This document shows positions 21,876 to 34,639 of a stretch of DNA of 64,000 nucleotides, piece after piece (within the stretch, counting starts at the first letter, position 1; each line of letters starts with the position of its first letter). The DNA is taken from contig NC_081414.1 in assembly GCF_030272615.1 (NCBI RefSeq), forward strand, positions 657,958,292 through 658,022,291, in the 5' to 3' direction. The DNA is from Cryptomeria japonica. Taxonomy: Eukaryota; Streptophyta; Pinopsida; Cupressales; Cupressaceae. Made by a program: the position numbers and the translations under genes. The notes beneath the pieces are model-generated. The model was not told the DNA's origin, did no database searches, and saw only the letters and a program-made list of their open reading frames with translations.

Positions 21876-23882
21876 CACGATGACTGACATGATTGATTTG
21901 CTTGACTGCAGGAGTATTTGCCTATGTTGGAGTCACGAGAGAGATTCCCATCGACTCAGAGGTTGCGACCTGAGCTGACAACCGAGGAGAGAGCTACGAT
22001 CGAGGCTATGGGACTGAGACATGTGTTGTATGTGCCTGAGTTTTGGGTGAACATGGGACTGTTGACTGCGCTGGCGGAGAGATGGCACTCCGAGACTTGT
22101 ACGTTCCATTTGCTGATGGGGGAGATGACAGTCACCCTCGAGGATGTATATAGGATTTTGAGGATACCAATTGATGGGGAGCTGATCCCATATGATCGAG
22201 ATGGAGATAGGGAGGCCCTGAGATGACTGTTCCAGGACCCAGTTTTGGAGATGAGGGCAAGGCACGTGGCTTGGGACACTATGATAGCTACAGGATTAGC
22301 GCTGCCAGCAGTGATAGGAGGAGCGATCAGTGGGTTCCTGTGTCCTGATAGAGTGACACGGGGGTTGGCTGTAGGTTGGGGAGGTGCATTGGAGACACTA
22401 GTGACATAGCACACCAGATATGCCTGGGGACCGTGTGTGCTAGCACACCTCTACTATGAGCTGCATCAGTTTGTATACCACGGATCAGTGAGATTGGGCT
22501 ATGGGGTAACATTGTTGTAGGTGTGGGCTTATGGGCATCTGCTAGTGATGAGACCGATACACTTCAGAGGTAAAGGTCATGGACGCAGTTTTGTACATTT
22601 ATACGACATGATCACGTCGAAGCCATGGATTGGCAGGCTAGAGCATTGGCGGTGGGTGATTGATGATATTGACATGGTCATATGGAGGCCATACCTAGGA
22701 TGCGAGCAATGGGAGGATGATGCAGTAGAGCTTCACTACACCTTCTAGAGCAGGTACCTGATTGGGCGGACGCCCTATGTGCTGGAGAGGCAGCTAGTGG
22801 ACAGGGTTGGCAGGCAGTTCGGTAGGATCCAGCGGATGCCACAGGGTTCAGGAATGTATGCACAGACTGTGAGAGATCAGGCGCAATTTGGGCCCCTGTT
22901 ATCATATGATTAGGTTGTTACATAGCTTATAGAGATGATGCCCCTACCCTGGGACATGTGGCCAGAGATCGAGGATGCCAGCATGGATGTCGAGTACACA
23001 ACATACTGGGTCGAGCATCCATTCCCATGCCTGACGGATCCAGGAGAGCCATTAGATGGAGATGGTGGTGGGGATGATGATGATGGTGGAGCTGATGGGG
23101 GTAGAGGCTGACAAAGGAGGAGGGGGGTAGTTGGAGAGAGGAGGGTTGCATCATGGAGGGAGGGTGGAGAGGATAGGCAGGCTCGAGTGGTGAGGGGTCG
23201 CGGTGGATTGCCGCTACAGGTGCCAGCAGCACAGGGTCCCAAACAGGTGCAGGTACAGGTGCTAGTACAGGAACCAATACAAGTACCAGTATAGCCACAG
23301 GCATAGGGGCAGGCACCCATACAGAGGGAGCCACAGGGGGCTGATGCAGAGGAGGATGAGTTGACGGAGCTAAGGGAGATCTGCCAGGGACAGGCAGATG
23401 AGATCTAGGAGTTGGAGAGGGAGAGGGATAGGCTCAGGAGGAAACTTTGAGATACTAAACAAGAGTGAGACTAGGCCATTCAGCACTACACAGAGGTTGA
23501 GATAGCACTGAGGGCCGGGAGCCAGGTAGCAGAGGACACAGGGGCCGGATATGCCTATGTCTTGCGGGCAAGGGAGGAGATTGCCTACTGGCGGGATCTC
23601 TATTATGGTGCAGTGCTAGTGGATCAGCGGGTGAGGAGCTTCCATAGACCATCGCGGATAGCGACAACTACGAGAGGGAGCTGGAGGAGATAGGCATCGA
23701 GTGGTGGGGTTATGGGTCCTCCACCACCACTAGATAGAGGGGATAGGAGGGATGATCCTGGGGTGGGTCCTTCAGGGGCTCAGATTCCATTGAGGCCAGG
23801 TGGCTCCAAGGGAGGGAGTTCATCATAGCCATAGAGGGCTCCCTATGTATCAGTATTGTACCATTTTTGTATGATGATGTAG

Positions 23883-25515
23883 ACACCTTCGGGTGATTGT
23901 AGCCATATGATTTTGACATCATTGTATCATGACACTTTATATATATATATATATGAGATGATTCATCTTTGCAGTAGCTATATGTGTGTGTACCTATGTG
24001 ATGAGATATTCTTATGTGATGTTTATGATATGGATGCAAATATGTACATGATGCAATGCAATATTTTTTTTTTTTTGGTTCTTTTATGTTTTATATGTGT
24101 ATGCATGATGCAAATGAGAATGTATGTAATGCAGATGAATATGATAATGCAAATGTAAATTGTGCAAGTGTTGTGTCTAGGATGTGATGTAGTTGTGATA
24201 TCTATATGTATGTATGGAATGCTAACATGTGATAATGTAGGTGCAACTACATGAAATGCAAATGTTTTTGGTGTGTCATTATACTCAGTCATGTGATAGT
24301 AGGCTACATGGACTCAAGAAGGACAATGGAAGTCAATCAAGAAATGGGGATGGAAGATAGAAGATATGAAAGTGAAAGAGCTTCTTGTGATTTATCATCA
24401 TTGAGCTTTATTATGGCAAGTAGGTTATGACAATCAAGGCATATGTTCAACCCAAAAAGTCATTGTACTCGTTTGCATGGAGATAAGACAGTTGCAAACA
24501 AGGAATGCCCCAGTTCACACTAGACTCACAGTGTCCTCATATCCTTGGACAAGTCATAGCATTACTAAGAGACAATCCATAGACAGCAAATACAAATAGG
24601 TGACAATACCCCATCCTCGCCTTTCTAGTCAAAGACATCCTAGAGATAGAATCTCTAGTCAGAGACATCCTGGAAAAGCTAAAAGACATGTCACCAAAAG
24701 ATAAAATAAAAAGAAAACCAAGACTCGACACCAACATCCACTGTAGTCCTCAAGTTTAGTATCTCTTGTCACTTGTATAAGTCTATTTGATTGTGGTCAC
24801 AATGTTTACTTTCACAAAAAGGATAGATAGCACTAAACCATAATGTTGTTTGAGTCTGTTGAAAGATTTGATTTGTTGAAGCCCATTGTTACTGTTTTGT
24901 CTCATCTGAAACTGACTGAATCCATGAAACTGATACTTTATTGTGGAGAAGATGAAACTTTATTGTGGATCTGTGATGCAAATGTTGCTTTATTGCAAAT
25001 TGTGCACAGATAGACTGAAGGAAGCTGGAAGAAACTGTACTCCTCGAAACATGTGATGTTCTCAGTTCCACACCCATCACTAGACGTAGGATTTGCCTTA
25101 GCCACAGATAGGATCTGATTTATTATGGATGGAAAGGGAGGTAAAAAGGGAGGTTTATTATGAATGGCTAACCAATCTTGGGTAGATCAATAACAAGCCA
25201 TGATGGGAATGGGTAAGTTTATTATGAATGAATAGGTTGTGAGTGTGTGCAAAGTGAAGTGATGAAAGTGAATCCTGAAGGAGGGAGGAGAAAAGTCTCT
25301 ACACATGGTGCTGGTGACCCAGTTTTCACCATGGTACTTGCCCAGGGCACCACCGAAGTGGTTTTCACCATTGGACGAAATTATTTCTCTTTACTTTTTT
25401 TGATTTTTCAATGTTTTTTGTGTCACAAGGTGCCTGTTTGCTAGGTTTTCACCGAGTAATGTTTTTTTTTGTTTTTATGTTTTTTTTTTTTTTTGAATTA
25501 GGATACTCTAAAGAG
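23883..25515. other. Element B spacer between pol and the antisense gene
   Basis: Noncoding. It includes a (TA)n microsatellite at about 23936-23954, a T run near 24062-24077, an ATG/GCA-rich segment and T-rich tracts near 25470-25495. It probably holds the 3' untranslated region of the antisense gene. No further gene is supported. Confidence 0.6.
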
Positions 25516-28500
25516 CTATGTGTAGAACTTGCGAAGCTGCATGCTATTGATAGGATCCTCCAAAGGTTCACCTTCTATAGATGAGAGCTGATATGCCCCA
25601 GATCCATATGTTGTTGTAATGATGTAAGGACCAAGCCAATTTGGTTCGAACTTGCCCTTATTCTCTCTGTCTTGCTAATTTTTGGGGTTTTCTCTAAGAA
25701 CCAAATCACCTACCTCAAATGTGTGAGGCTTGACCTTGTGATTGTAGCTGTGACTCATTCATTGTTGGTAAGCCTTGAGATGATTAAAAGCAGTTTGTCT
25801 TTGTTCATCCAGTATTCCAGTTCTTGTAAGCGAGAGACCCTATAGTCTTCATCACTAATGATGTTTTGTAAAGAGACCCGTAAAGAGGGTAGCTCGAACT
25901 CAATAGGAAAGATGTCTTTAGCGCCATAGACAAGTGAATAGGGTGTAGCTCCTGTAGGTGTGTGGACATTTGTGCGGTATGCCCAAAGTGCAGGATTAAG
26001 TTGGATATGCCAATTACGGCCAGTGTTGTCGACTGTCTTTTTGAGGATTTTAAGGATTGTTTTATTAGACGCCTCAGCTTGACCGTTACCTTGGGGGTAA
26101 TATGGCATGGAGAAACGAAGGGAAATATGGAAGTGGTCACAGAGTTCACGAACATCCTGATTTTTGAAGGGATGCTCGTTATCAGTGATAATGGAAACAG
26201 GAATATCGTATCGACAAATGATATAGTTGAGGATGAATGTAGCAATCTATTTTCCCATGACTTGTGTGAGAGGCATGACTTCAATCCATTTTGTGAAATA
26301 CTCTGTGGCAGTGATAATGAATTTATGACCATTGGAAGAAGGAGGGTGAATCTTGCCTATGAGATCAAGTCCCCACTGACAAAAGGGCCAAGGAGACGCA
26401 ATTGGTTGAAGTTCTTGTGCTGGTGCATGTATGAGGTCTCCATGAATTTGACATTGCTTACATTTCTTGACAAACAGATATGAGTCATTTTCCATATTGG
26501 GCCAGTAATATCCAGTCCTGATGAGTTTCTTGGCCAAGGTAGGACCACTAGCATGTGGACCACATATCCCTTCATGTACCTCATGTAACGCAATCTGAGC
26601 TTCGTCGCTTTCTAAACATCGAAGAAGAGTGCCATCTAGACCTCATCGATATAGGATATCAACTAAAATGACATATCGAGACGATTGGTGAATGAAAGTG
26701 CGATGTTGGTTATTTGATAGATCAGGAGGTAGGGTATTGTCATGGAGGTATGTGAAAATGGAACCATATAACTGGGACTCAGGACTGACGACACATATCA
26801 TCTCAGTAGGCATGATCTCATATGAAGGAACCAAAAGGTTATCCACCAAGAACTCATAGCAGGTCTCATTTGGAGGTAGATCGATCAATGAAGCAATTGT
26901 AGCCATGGCATCTGCGACGCGATTCTGCTCTCTTGGTATCTGCTCAAAATCTATCTTGGTGAAGTGTTGTTTCAGGTCATCCACCATTTGTTTATAAGGC
27001 ATTAATTTTTCATCTTTTGTTTGATAATCATCAGTTGCTTGATGGATGACAAGTTGAGAGTCCCCAAAAACACGAAGTTCCTGGATCTTCCACTGAACTA
27101 CAATCCATAATCTTGTTGTTAATGCCTCATATTCCGCTATATTGTTAGTGCAAGGAAATGATAAGTAGTATGACTTTGGTATAGAATCCCCTTGAGGAGT
27201 TATAAAGAGGATGCCAGCTCCTGCCCCATGCTGTGTGTATGAGCCATTGAAGTACAGTTGCCATGGCTTCACATCTAACATTGTTAAAATGGATTCATCT
27301 GGAAATTCTGAACTTAGAGGAACATCATCTATCATGGGAGCATCTGCTAATTGATTTGCGATGGCTTGTCCTTTTATTGCTTTTCTGTCCACATACTCGA
27401 TGTCGAATTCACTCAGGATCATTATCCATTTGGCCAGTCGCCTAGTAAGTGTTGCTTTATTGAGAAGGTATTTCAATGGGTCTATCCTTGCAACCAAATT
27501 AGTCTTATGAGTGAGCATGTAATGTCATAATTTATGTGAAGCAAAAACCATGGTGAGACATGCACACTCACATGCACACTCAATTGGTGTGTAGTTTAGC
27601 TCATATCCCACCAATGTGCGACTGATATAGTATACTTCTTTTTCCTTGCCCTTAGCAATTTGTTGTGCTAAGAGTTCCCCCAGTGCTGTTGAAGTAGCTG
27701 ATATGTATAGTAACAGAGGTTGATCTAGAACTGGTGGCATCAGAACTGGCAGATTTAGAAGATAATCTTTGAGCATCTGGAAAGCCTGTTGATAGTTATC
27801 ATCCCATTTGAATTTGATGTTTTTATGTAGCAGGTGCTGAAAAGGATTACACTTATCTGCAAGTTGTGCTATGAATCTTCATATGGACTGGAGTCTGCCT
27901 TGTAAGGATCGAAGTTGACTGATATTTCTTGGTGGTTGCATTTCCAAGATGGCCTTGACTTTTGCTGGATCAGCTTTGATTCCTCTTTTGGATACAATGA
28001 ATCCTAGAAGCTTCCCGGAGGTTACTCCAAAGACACATTTCTTGGGGTTTAATCTTACTTTGTATTTTTCCAACCGATCAAAGATGACTGAAAGTATGTC
28101 CAAATGTGTATTTCTATCTATTGATTTGCCCAAGAGGTCGTCGACATAATCTTCCATGGTTACGTGCATGAGATCATGAAATATAGTAGTTATGGCTCTT
28201 TGATATGTAGCACCTGCATTTTTTAGCCCAAAGGGCATGGCATTCCAGCAGAAAGTTCCCCAAGGACAAGTGAATGATGTTTTGTGTTGATCCTCAGGTG
28301 TGATCCTTATTTGATTATAACCAAAGAATCCATCCATTAATGATAACATTTCATGACCTGCCATGAGATCAACAATCAAGTCAATATTTGGTAATGGGAA
28401 GTCATCCTTTGGACAAGCTTTGTTGATGTCTCTGAAATCTGTACATATTCTGATGCTATGATCTGGTTTACTGATAGGCACTAAGTTAGAGATCCATTCA

Positions 28501-30500
28501 AGATAATCAATTGGGCGTATGAATCCGACATCCAATAATTTATCAAGTTTTGCTTTGACTAGTAATGCCACTTGTGGATGCATTTTTCTTAATTTCTGTT
28601 TCACTGGCTTTGCCCCCGGTTTGACTGTCAAATGATGCATTACCAAATCTGGATCTAATCCAGGCATATCAGCATATGACCATGCAAAGTTGATTTGTCG
28701 TTCTTTGAAGAAACTTATGAATTTTGACCTATCTGACTCCGTCAACGATTGAGCCAAGAATATGTTGTGTGGAACCTCTTCTATACCAATGTTTGTTTTG
28801 ATAGTCTCCTCTACCAACATGGATGACTTTTCCTCATATGATGCTGGGAGAATGTCGAGCCTTCCATCTTCGGGTGCCTCAGAGAGGTTTTTTCCCTTAG
28901 ATACATCCTTTCTTTTTACTTTTTTGGGGTCAGACAATGCCACAATGTGGTTTTCGCCATAAGACCCTTGATTTGTTCTTATTTTCACATTTTTGCGACT
29001 GGAAGGTCCGACACCCTCACCAAAATATGCCATGCTATTGAGTTCTATACTGTATCCTGCTTTATGGTCCCCAGGGGGGAGATCGTCTTGTATGCCAAGA
29101 TAGTCAATAAAAGCTTCATCATTTTGGAATGTGTCAAATTGTGCAGGTCCTTCATGATCCCAGTCAATGAGTTGGTGGTGAACAAGGGGAAGGACTTCAA
29201 TGTCTTTGAAGTTAGCGGGGCTAAGAGTGAAGATGCAGTTATATTCAGGTATGTCAAGGTAATTATCGAGGTCATCAATGGCACTCTCCTCATCAGTCTC
29301 GATTGTGAGCGAATCCAAATTATCATCACTAGTAGCACATTCTGGGACAGGGGTTCTCATCCTATGTGATTTCAACCTAGGACCTTGAGACAAGGACTAT
29401 GTGGAATCCTCATGGGTTGTTTCTTGACCAACTTTGAATCTTTTATTAAATTCCTCTTCTTTTGTGGGTTCATCTGGCTCTCTGAATGTCTCGGTGAGCT
29501 CATAGTCACTAGAGGATTTATCTGAGCCCCATTCCCATTCATTGGAGTCTGTGGAATAGCGATCCTCTTGTTGAATTTTGGCAGCTTTGATTTGTAAGGC
29601 TTCTTCTATCCTTTGAGTGTGGACCTTGGAAGTCAGGAAACCAAGTCCTTTCGAGCGTTCCTTTTTAAATGTCAATTCAGGTTGTAAAGGTTCAATGATG
29701 CCTTCTTTTCGTAACCCAAGAGGGCTTTTTCCATCATACCCGAATTTTTGTAGAATTTTGAAGCCTTTGCCATATTTCTCACATGGTAGACTGATGTGAT
29801 CTTGTGTGTCACCTTCAATGTCTTTGTAAAGCATTTTGTATAAATCTTCCTCTTCCAGTTCGCCCCATCTTTGAAAGGTAGTAGGGTCCCATTTGAGTAT
29901 CATGATGGTTACTTGCTTGTTCGGATGAATCCAAGGACGTCCTAACAATATATTATAAGTGAGATCTAGATCCAAGGCTTGACAAACCACATCCTTCGTA
30001 ACTGGCCCAACTCTGAGAGGCAAGGTGACTGTGCCCTTGGATGAATGCTCTTCATGATCATATGCCTTGATGGTGATTTGATTTGTAGAATTCACAGCAT
30101 TATCAGAATATCCCAATTGTTTAATTGTGCTCAATGTACAAATGTTTAGACCAGCTCCTCCATCTATCAGGACTCGTTTTATTCTATGTTTGTGTATGAA
30201 GGCTTCAATATGTAGCGGTGCATTATGTGGCTGACTTACGGAGGCGTCATCGGCTTTTGTGAATGTAAGTGAATGTGGAATGGAAAGGTGTCCCACCATG
30301 GCTTGAAACTGGTCCACGTTCACATCAGTAGGAATGGCGGTATCTCTCAAGATTTTGTCAAGAATGGCTTTATGTGCAGGGGATATGCGCAAGAGTTCAA
30401 GAATGGAGATGAGCGTGGGTGTCTTCCCTAACTGTTCTACAAGGTCATACCTAGGTTTGGTTGATGAGGAAGTAGTGTTCTTGACTGGAGCACCCTGCAA
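25516..30500 (-). pseudogene. pol: Element B pol: protease, G-patch-like, RT, RNase H, second RNase H, integrase
   Basis: It continues the gag frame. Protease: VLIDGGAGLNICTL (about 30164) and ILLGRPWIH. G-patch-like motif at about 29771-29637. RT: FIRPIDYLEW, then CTDFRDINKACPKDDFPLP, PFGLKNAGATYQR and the YVDD box at 28148-28137. First RNase H: VYYISRTLVGYELNYTPIE. The second RNase H (about 27269-26874) has AEYEAL, FGDSQLV and ADAMA, but its first catalytic aspartate is asparagine (YFNGSY). Integrase: zinc finger around LHEVHEG with CKQC, catalytic region GLDLIG, ITDNEHPF and GQAEASNK. In-frame stops in this part lie at 30513, 29397, 27879, 27525, 26643 and 26247. One frameshift occurs near 25812. 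The last integrase segment (VGDLVLRE, WLGPYIITT) ends at a TAG at 25516-25518. The element can no longer make active enzymes. Confidence 0.93.
29637..29771 (-). other. G-patch-like motif between protease and RT in element B
   Basis: The segment GKGFKILQKFGYDGKSPLG, then GIIEPLQPE and SKGLGF, fits the glycine pattern of G-patch domains, which bind RNA or activate DEAH helicases in cellular proteins. G-patches also follow the protease in betaretroviruses. Its role here is not known. It is well preserved although surrounding codons carry stops. Confidence 0.6.
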
Positions 30501-30677
30501 AGTGAATTTTCCTCAGCGGGTTGTGACATTACATTCAGAGGTAGGCTCGAAAGAAGATCCAACACCTTTTAGGACAATCCTGGGTCTTCAGGTAGAATTC
30601 TCAGACATTTTTTCCTTGATGATAATGGTAGAGACATAATTGTCCATCAAGATGTGATTGATACTTGAATCATAGTT

Positions 30678-32732
30678 TTAGGATGCTCTGGTATAGTTGG
30701 TTTGGTCCTCTGTGGCTTTAGCTTTTCCCTTGTCATGTTTTGGGAATGGTTCCTTAAACATCTCATGTTCTTGATTAGACGAGTGTCCCTCAATCTCAAT
30801 ATCACCTTTATCAATGAGATCTTGTATGATGTTCTTCAGTTGATGACAATTTCCTATCTTATGACCTTTTCTCTTATGAAATTCACAATACTCATCATCA
30901 TTCCACCAATTTGGTTTGACCTTTGGTTCATATGGAGGAAAATCTGGAACTGTGATGACCTTGTTTGCCACTAGCTTTTTGAAGACTGATTCAAGTGGTT
31001 CTCCCAAGGGAGTGTACTTCCTTCATGATCTAGAAGTTGTTTGAGTATTCACTTGATTGTTTGTAGAACTTGATCCCGAAAAGATGAATTTGGGTCGCAC
31101 TGTGTTGGCGTCAACAACACCATCATTGACTATGTTCTTGTTTTTGTTCCAAAATCTCAGTTTGTCTTTTCCCTTAAAGTCATCTTTGTTTTCCTTGAAT
31201 ATCTTAATGACTCCTTGTTCAATTAGGACCTTTTCTATCGTTAAGCCTTTTTCAATGATGTCCTTGAAGGTGGACAAAAAATCTTTTCTTAGATCATAGC
31301 CAATGTCTTTGTTAACATTATGGGTGAACATTTCTACCATTTGTTTTTGTGGAATTTCACAAGAGCATCTACTGGCTAGATTTCTCCATCTTTGTAAAAA
31401 TGATGAAAAAGATTCTCCATCCGTTTGTTTGGTGTTGCACAAAGTAGTGACTGATATGTCTATCTCTATGTTGTAGGAGAAATGTTGGATAAATGCCTCT
31501 GCTAGATCACCCCATGACTTAATACCAGGTGGAAGTTGGGAGAACTATTCCATAGCTTGATCACCTAGGCTTCGTGGGAATAATCTCATCAAATATGTCT
31601 CTTCTGCTGCTACCTCAATGCAAGCTATGAAAAACTGTCTTATGTGTGCCTTAGGATCCCCTTTTCCTCTATACTTATCAAACTTAGGCATCACAAAGTG
31701 TGTAGGAAATGGAGGCATTGGAATGCTTTTGTCAAATGGATAGGGACATATGTCTCTCATTGTGTATGTTGGCTTTGGTGTATTTATGTCCTCCATTTTC
31801 TTTTGTAAGTCCCTGATTTGTTGCTCCAAATTGCTCTTAGGTGGAGATCGACTTCTTGGACAATACCCCATGCTTGAGACACCAATTGGAGGAGAAGCAT
31901 GTTGCATATATGGATGATATTGATCATACACATGTTCATATGGAGGAGGTCTATAATGATGCTGCGTATATGGACCACTTGGTATAGATTCATGTTGAGG
32001 AACGCCATATCTATTTTATCCATGTATACCATACTTTACAGGCATGTCATGTTCTAATGTGTTGCCCCCAAATTTGACACGGGGTTTCCTTGTGTCCAAA
32101 TTTTGAGCATGCCTTTGAATATCCAATTGCTTTGGTGGTTGATCCTTAGCATTGGTATGTGATTGAGCATATCTGTCTGCATAAGACTTCCATAATGGTC
32201 TATGAAGGTGAGTATCATATGCTTGACCATGTGTGTATGGGACCTTTGGTTTTTGAAACAAAGATGATGGTTATTCAGGTACCATATGTGGTCCTCTATT
32301 GCCTCCACTATTAGGCCTTCTTTGATCCATGTTGGAGTGAGTTTGTTGCAAAGGTCGATTTTCCATTATTTGAGACATGTCAAAATCATGAGGTATCTTG
32401 GCTCCACTTTTTGCCATCATTTGTAAGAAGTATTGTCTATCCCTCCTCATTATTTCCTCAACCAATAGATTGAAATGGGGATTCATAATGGATTCTTCCA
32501 CATCTGCTAAATGTACTGAAAAGTTGTCCATATCATCATTGTGTGTATCATTGTTGTTTGTAGTGCCCATGTTCTCAATATTTGGAATGTTTCTATAGGC
32601 ATCCATGTCAGGTAATGTAGTATGATTGGAATTGAAAAAGATATCATTATCATACTCATAAGAACACATGTTTGTGGACTCTTGAGCCTCTTTAGTTTCT
32701 CTCCTAGATTTTTGAAGATGGGTTTCAACCAT
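30678..32732 (-). pseudogene. gag: Element B gag
   Basis: Begins with ATG at 32732 (MVETHLQKSRRETKEAQ) and shares the frame of pol. The N-terminal part is asparagine/glutamine-rich. The capsid-like region reads FDKYRGKGDPKAHIRQFF, then LPPGIKSW and SFLQRWRNLASRCSCEIPQ (Retrotrans_gag type). Near the end a nucleocapsid-like CCHC element has CEFHKRKGHKIGNC followed by LIDKGDIE, typical of plant gypsy gag. Stops at 32271, 32016, 31545, 31023 and 30678 interrupt it. Comparison with element E shows them at W or R codons (TGG to TAG at 31545, CGA to TGA at 31023) or other substituted positions. No frameshift is seen. A downstream TGA at 30588 lies in the gag-pol junction, where the original frame was apparently continuous. 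Confidence 0.9.
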
Positions 32733-33224
32733 GAACTAGGTATTGACCGAGATGTGTGAGACTAGATGAAAATGGAAAAAGTACGGAAGACCAAGAGTTG
32801 GATGGAATGTAAATGAATCTGAGGTTTACTTGCAATGTCCAAAGTGTAAGACCAAGTATGTATGTAGTAGAGTAGGTGTGGCTTCCAAAGAGAGGATAGT
32901 TTCTCTTGATGAGGTAAGTTGACCTTGACTCTAAGTAAGACCAAATGAGACCCAAAGGTAAGAAACCTTGATGAGGGACCACTTAGCAAAGTGTTGTTGT
33001 ATGTAGTGTGTTGACAAAGTATAGTGAGGACAAGAAAGTGACCTTTTGATTCAAGTTTAGACAATTGTGAATGTAAAGTGAGATGTGAAGCAATGATGGA
33101 CTATGTGAGACCCAAGGACAGGTTGACTACTAAATGAAACCCTAGAGAAATGACCTAGGAAGCTCAAGAATTCCGAAACTGACTATGGTTGTTTGCTGGA
33201 TTGTAAAAGTTTTTTCAATTCTGA

Positions 33225-33413
33225 ACATAGACGTGCCTATATACTTCATAGATGCGGTTTCCTGACACAGACATGGCTCTATTCAACACAGACGTGTTTC
33301 TGAGATTTTGTGCAAATTGCAATGTTGATTCTGTAAACACAGACGTGTTTCTTCCCTTCACAGATGCGGTTATACAACATAGACGCTATTATGTCAGACA
33401 TAGACCCGTTTCT
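33225..33413 (-). repeat. CGCGTCTGTG-type array in B leader, gag-proximal
   Basis: On the minus strand, degenerate copies of the motif (seen on the plus strand as CACAGACGTG, CACAGATGCG, CATAGACGCT and similar) recur every 15-40 nt. It corresponds to 61519-61783 in element E but has lost more CpG sites. Confidence 0.8.
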
Positions 33414-34639
33414 ACAAAATTTGTGCAATTTTTTCCAATCTATGAAGTCATTTTGTTGTGATCAAATCTGACTGTTTGATTATTTTTCGTGACAAGAGGA
33501 CATAGTGTTCATGAGAACTCAATGTTTGCAAGTGTTTAGACTCAAAATGACTCCAAGAAAAGTGTGTTGTTTGATGTTAAAAAAAAAAAAAAAATTTGCA
33601 TACACTTGAAGACACAAAAGACACAATGTTTTGCTATTTGGTCTTGAATGTTTTGAATGCTTCAAATAAGTCAAGCACAATTCTTATGGCTGGCCAAGAC
33701 AATAGTTGTTGATCCCACATGGGGTTTTACCCCCGAGGCTATGCTATTCAGAGTGGATACTTAGATGCTTGACCTCACTGGCTCCACCCTTGGCACTCAC
33801 TTCTCGGGTTAGCCAAGCATCAGTCCCCATGAAAACTCCCCATGGTGAACTTTGTATCTCTACTAAGAACCATATGTGTGTGGGCCGCTACTAGAGGTCC
33901 GACCTCCTGCCCCAACAACTAGAAGGATTTGGGCTTCTAAAACAAAAAGGTGCTAGTAAGGGCATCTGCTCATGTGGCCATACATGCGACACTTTCAGCT
34001 CTGTAAATACAGAAGGCTCCCAGCCGGTAGGGGTTACGCCCTACAAATGATCAAATAAATTTGATCAAATGGGTTTATGGGGAGACATAGTGTCGGTATG
34101 AACTAATCAGCACACGTTATCCATAGTTTTCACCATGAATATAGTTGTTTATGGTGGTTCGGAAGAGGTGGGTTTTCCTCGCTACCACTTGGGTCGTTCT
34201 CTTCTCACTAGTAGTCCTAATGACCACATAGGAAGATAGGCCCTCTAAAGATTAAACAAAAAGAGCCTATTGCTCAAGACACAAAAGATAATGATTCAAT
34301 TTTAGTGCACAAATTGAAGTGTTTGCTAGTCTATGAAAACAAGGCACACAATAAAAATCCAAAAAACCCTTGCCAAGGACCTGCAACAAAGAGTTGTTAT
34401 TAGTTTGGATTGTTTCAAATAATCACCCCTTCCTACAAGCACACAAGTTAGGTAAATTTTAGATCCAAAAGACTTTGTGAAAATAGGGGCCTTTCAACCA
34501 AACGATTTTGCTTTCAAGACAAGCTACACCAATTTCGTTAGCTAGATCTGAAAATGTTAGCTCCAAATAAACCGGATCTGAAACTTTAAATGCAAAAACC
34601 CAAAACTAAATCAATAAACCCAAAATTTGCAACCGGTGA

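Larger units (their letters stand above)
20725..21911 (+). other. Putative intron of the antisense PMD gene
   Basis: GTAAGT at the 5' end and a pyrimidine-containing TGACTGCAG at the 3' end join two frames in phase. The intron is made almost entirely of repeats: two hairpin arrays, a CGCGTCTGTG-type array between them, and duplicated flanks (GAGGATACACTCAAGCAGG near 20815 and 21557). Splicing is inferred from sequence only. Confidence 0.55.
20659..23882 (+). pseudogene. Plant mobile domain (PMD, MAIN-like) gene, antisense in element B, spliced
   Basis: Exon 1 (20659-20724) encodes 22 residues starting MAFIHRFDRIHRF and ends at GTAAGT. The putative 1187 bp intron ends TGACTGCAG at 21911. Exon 2 (21912-23882) joins in phase 0 and stays in one frame for 656 codons to a TAG. 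It opens with a PMD region (GLRHVLYVPEFWVNMGLL, then CTFHLLMGEMTVTLEDVYRI and LRIPIDGE), the signature of MAIN/MAIL-type plant mobile domain proteins. An acidic DDDD stretch, a proline/glutamine-rich part and a predicted coiled coil (ELERERDRLRRKL) follow. Sixteen premature stops interrupt exon 2. All are TAG or TGA, as expected from CAG, CGA or TGG by deamination, and there is no frameshift. Known PMD proteins act in silencing and growth control; the role inside retroelements is unknown. No clear TATA box was found upstream. Confidence 0.75.

Noticed and set aside
21933-22414. Minus-strand frames of 110 and 152 codons
   Set aside because: Exact shadows of the PMD domain reading frame.
22910-23334. 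Minus-strand frames rich in Cys, Pro and Ser opposite the PMD exon
   Set aside because: Low-complexity shadows of the PMD proline/glutamine and acidic coding sequence on the other strand.
25962-26483. 173-codon plus-strand frame
   Set aside because: Shadow of the element B integrase, whose zinc finger and DDE motifs are on the minus strand.
28947-29369. 140-codon plus-strand frame
   Set aside because: Shadow of the element B pol frame on the opposite strand.
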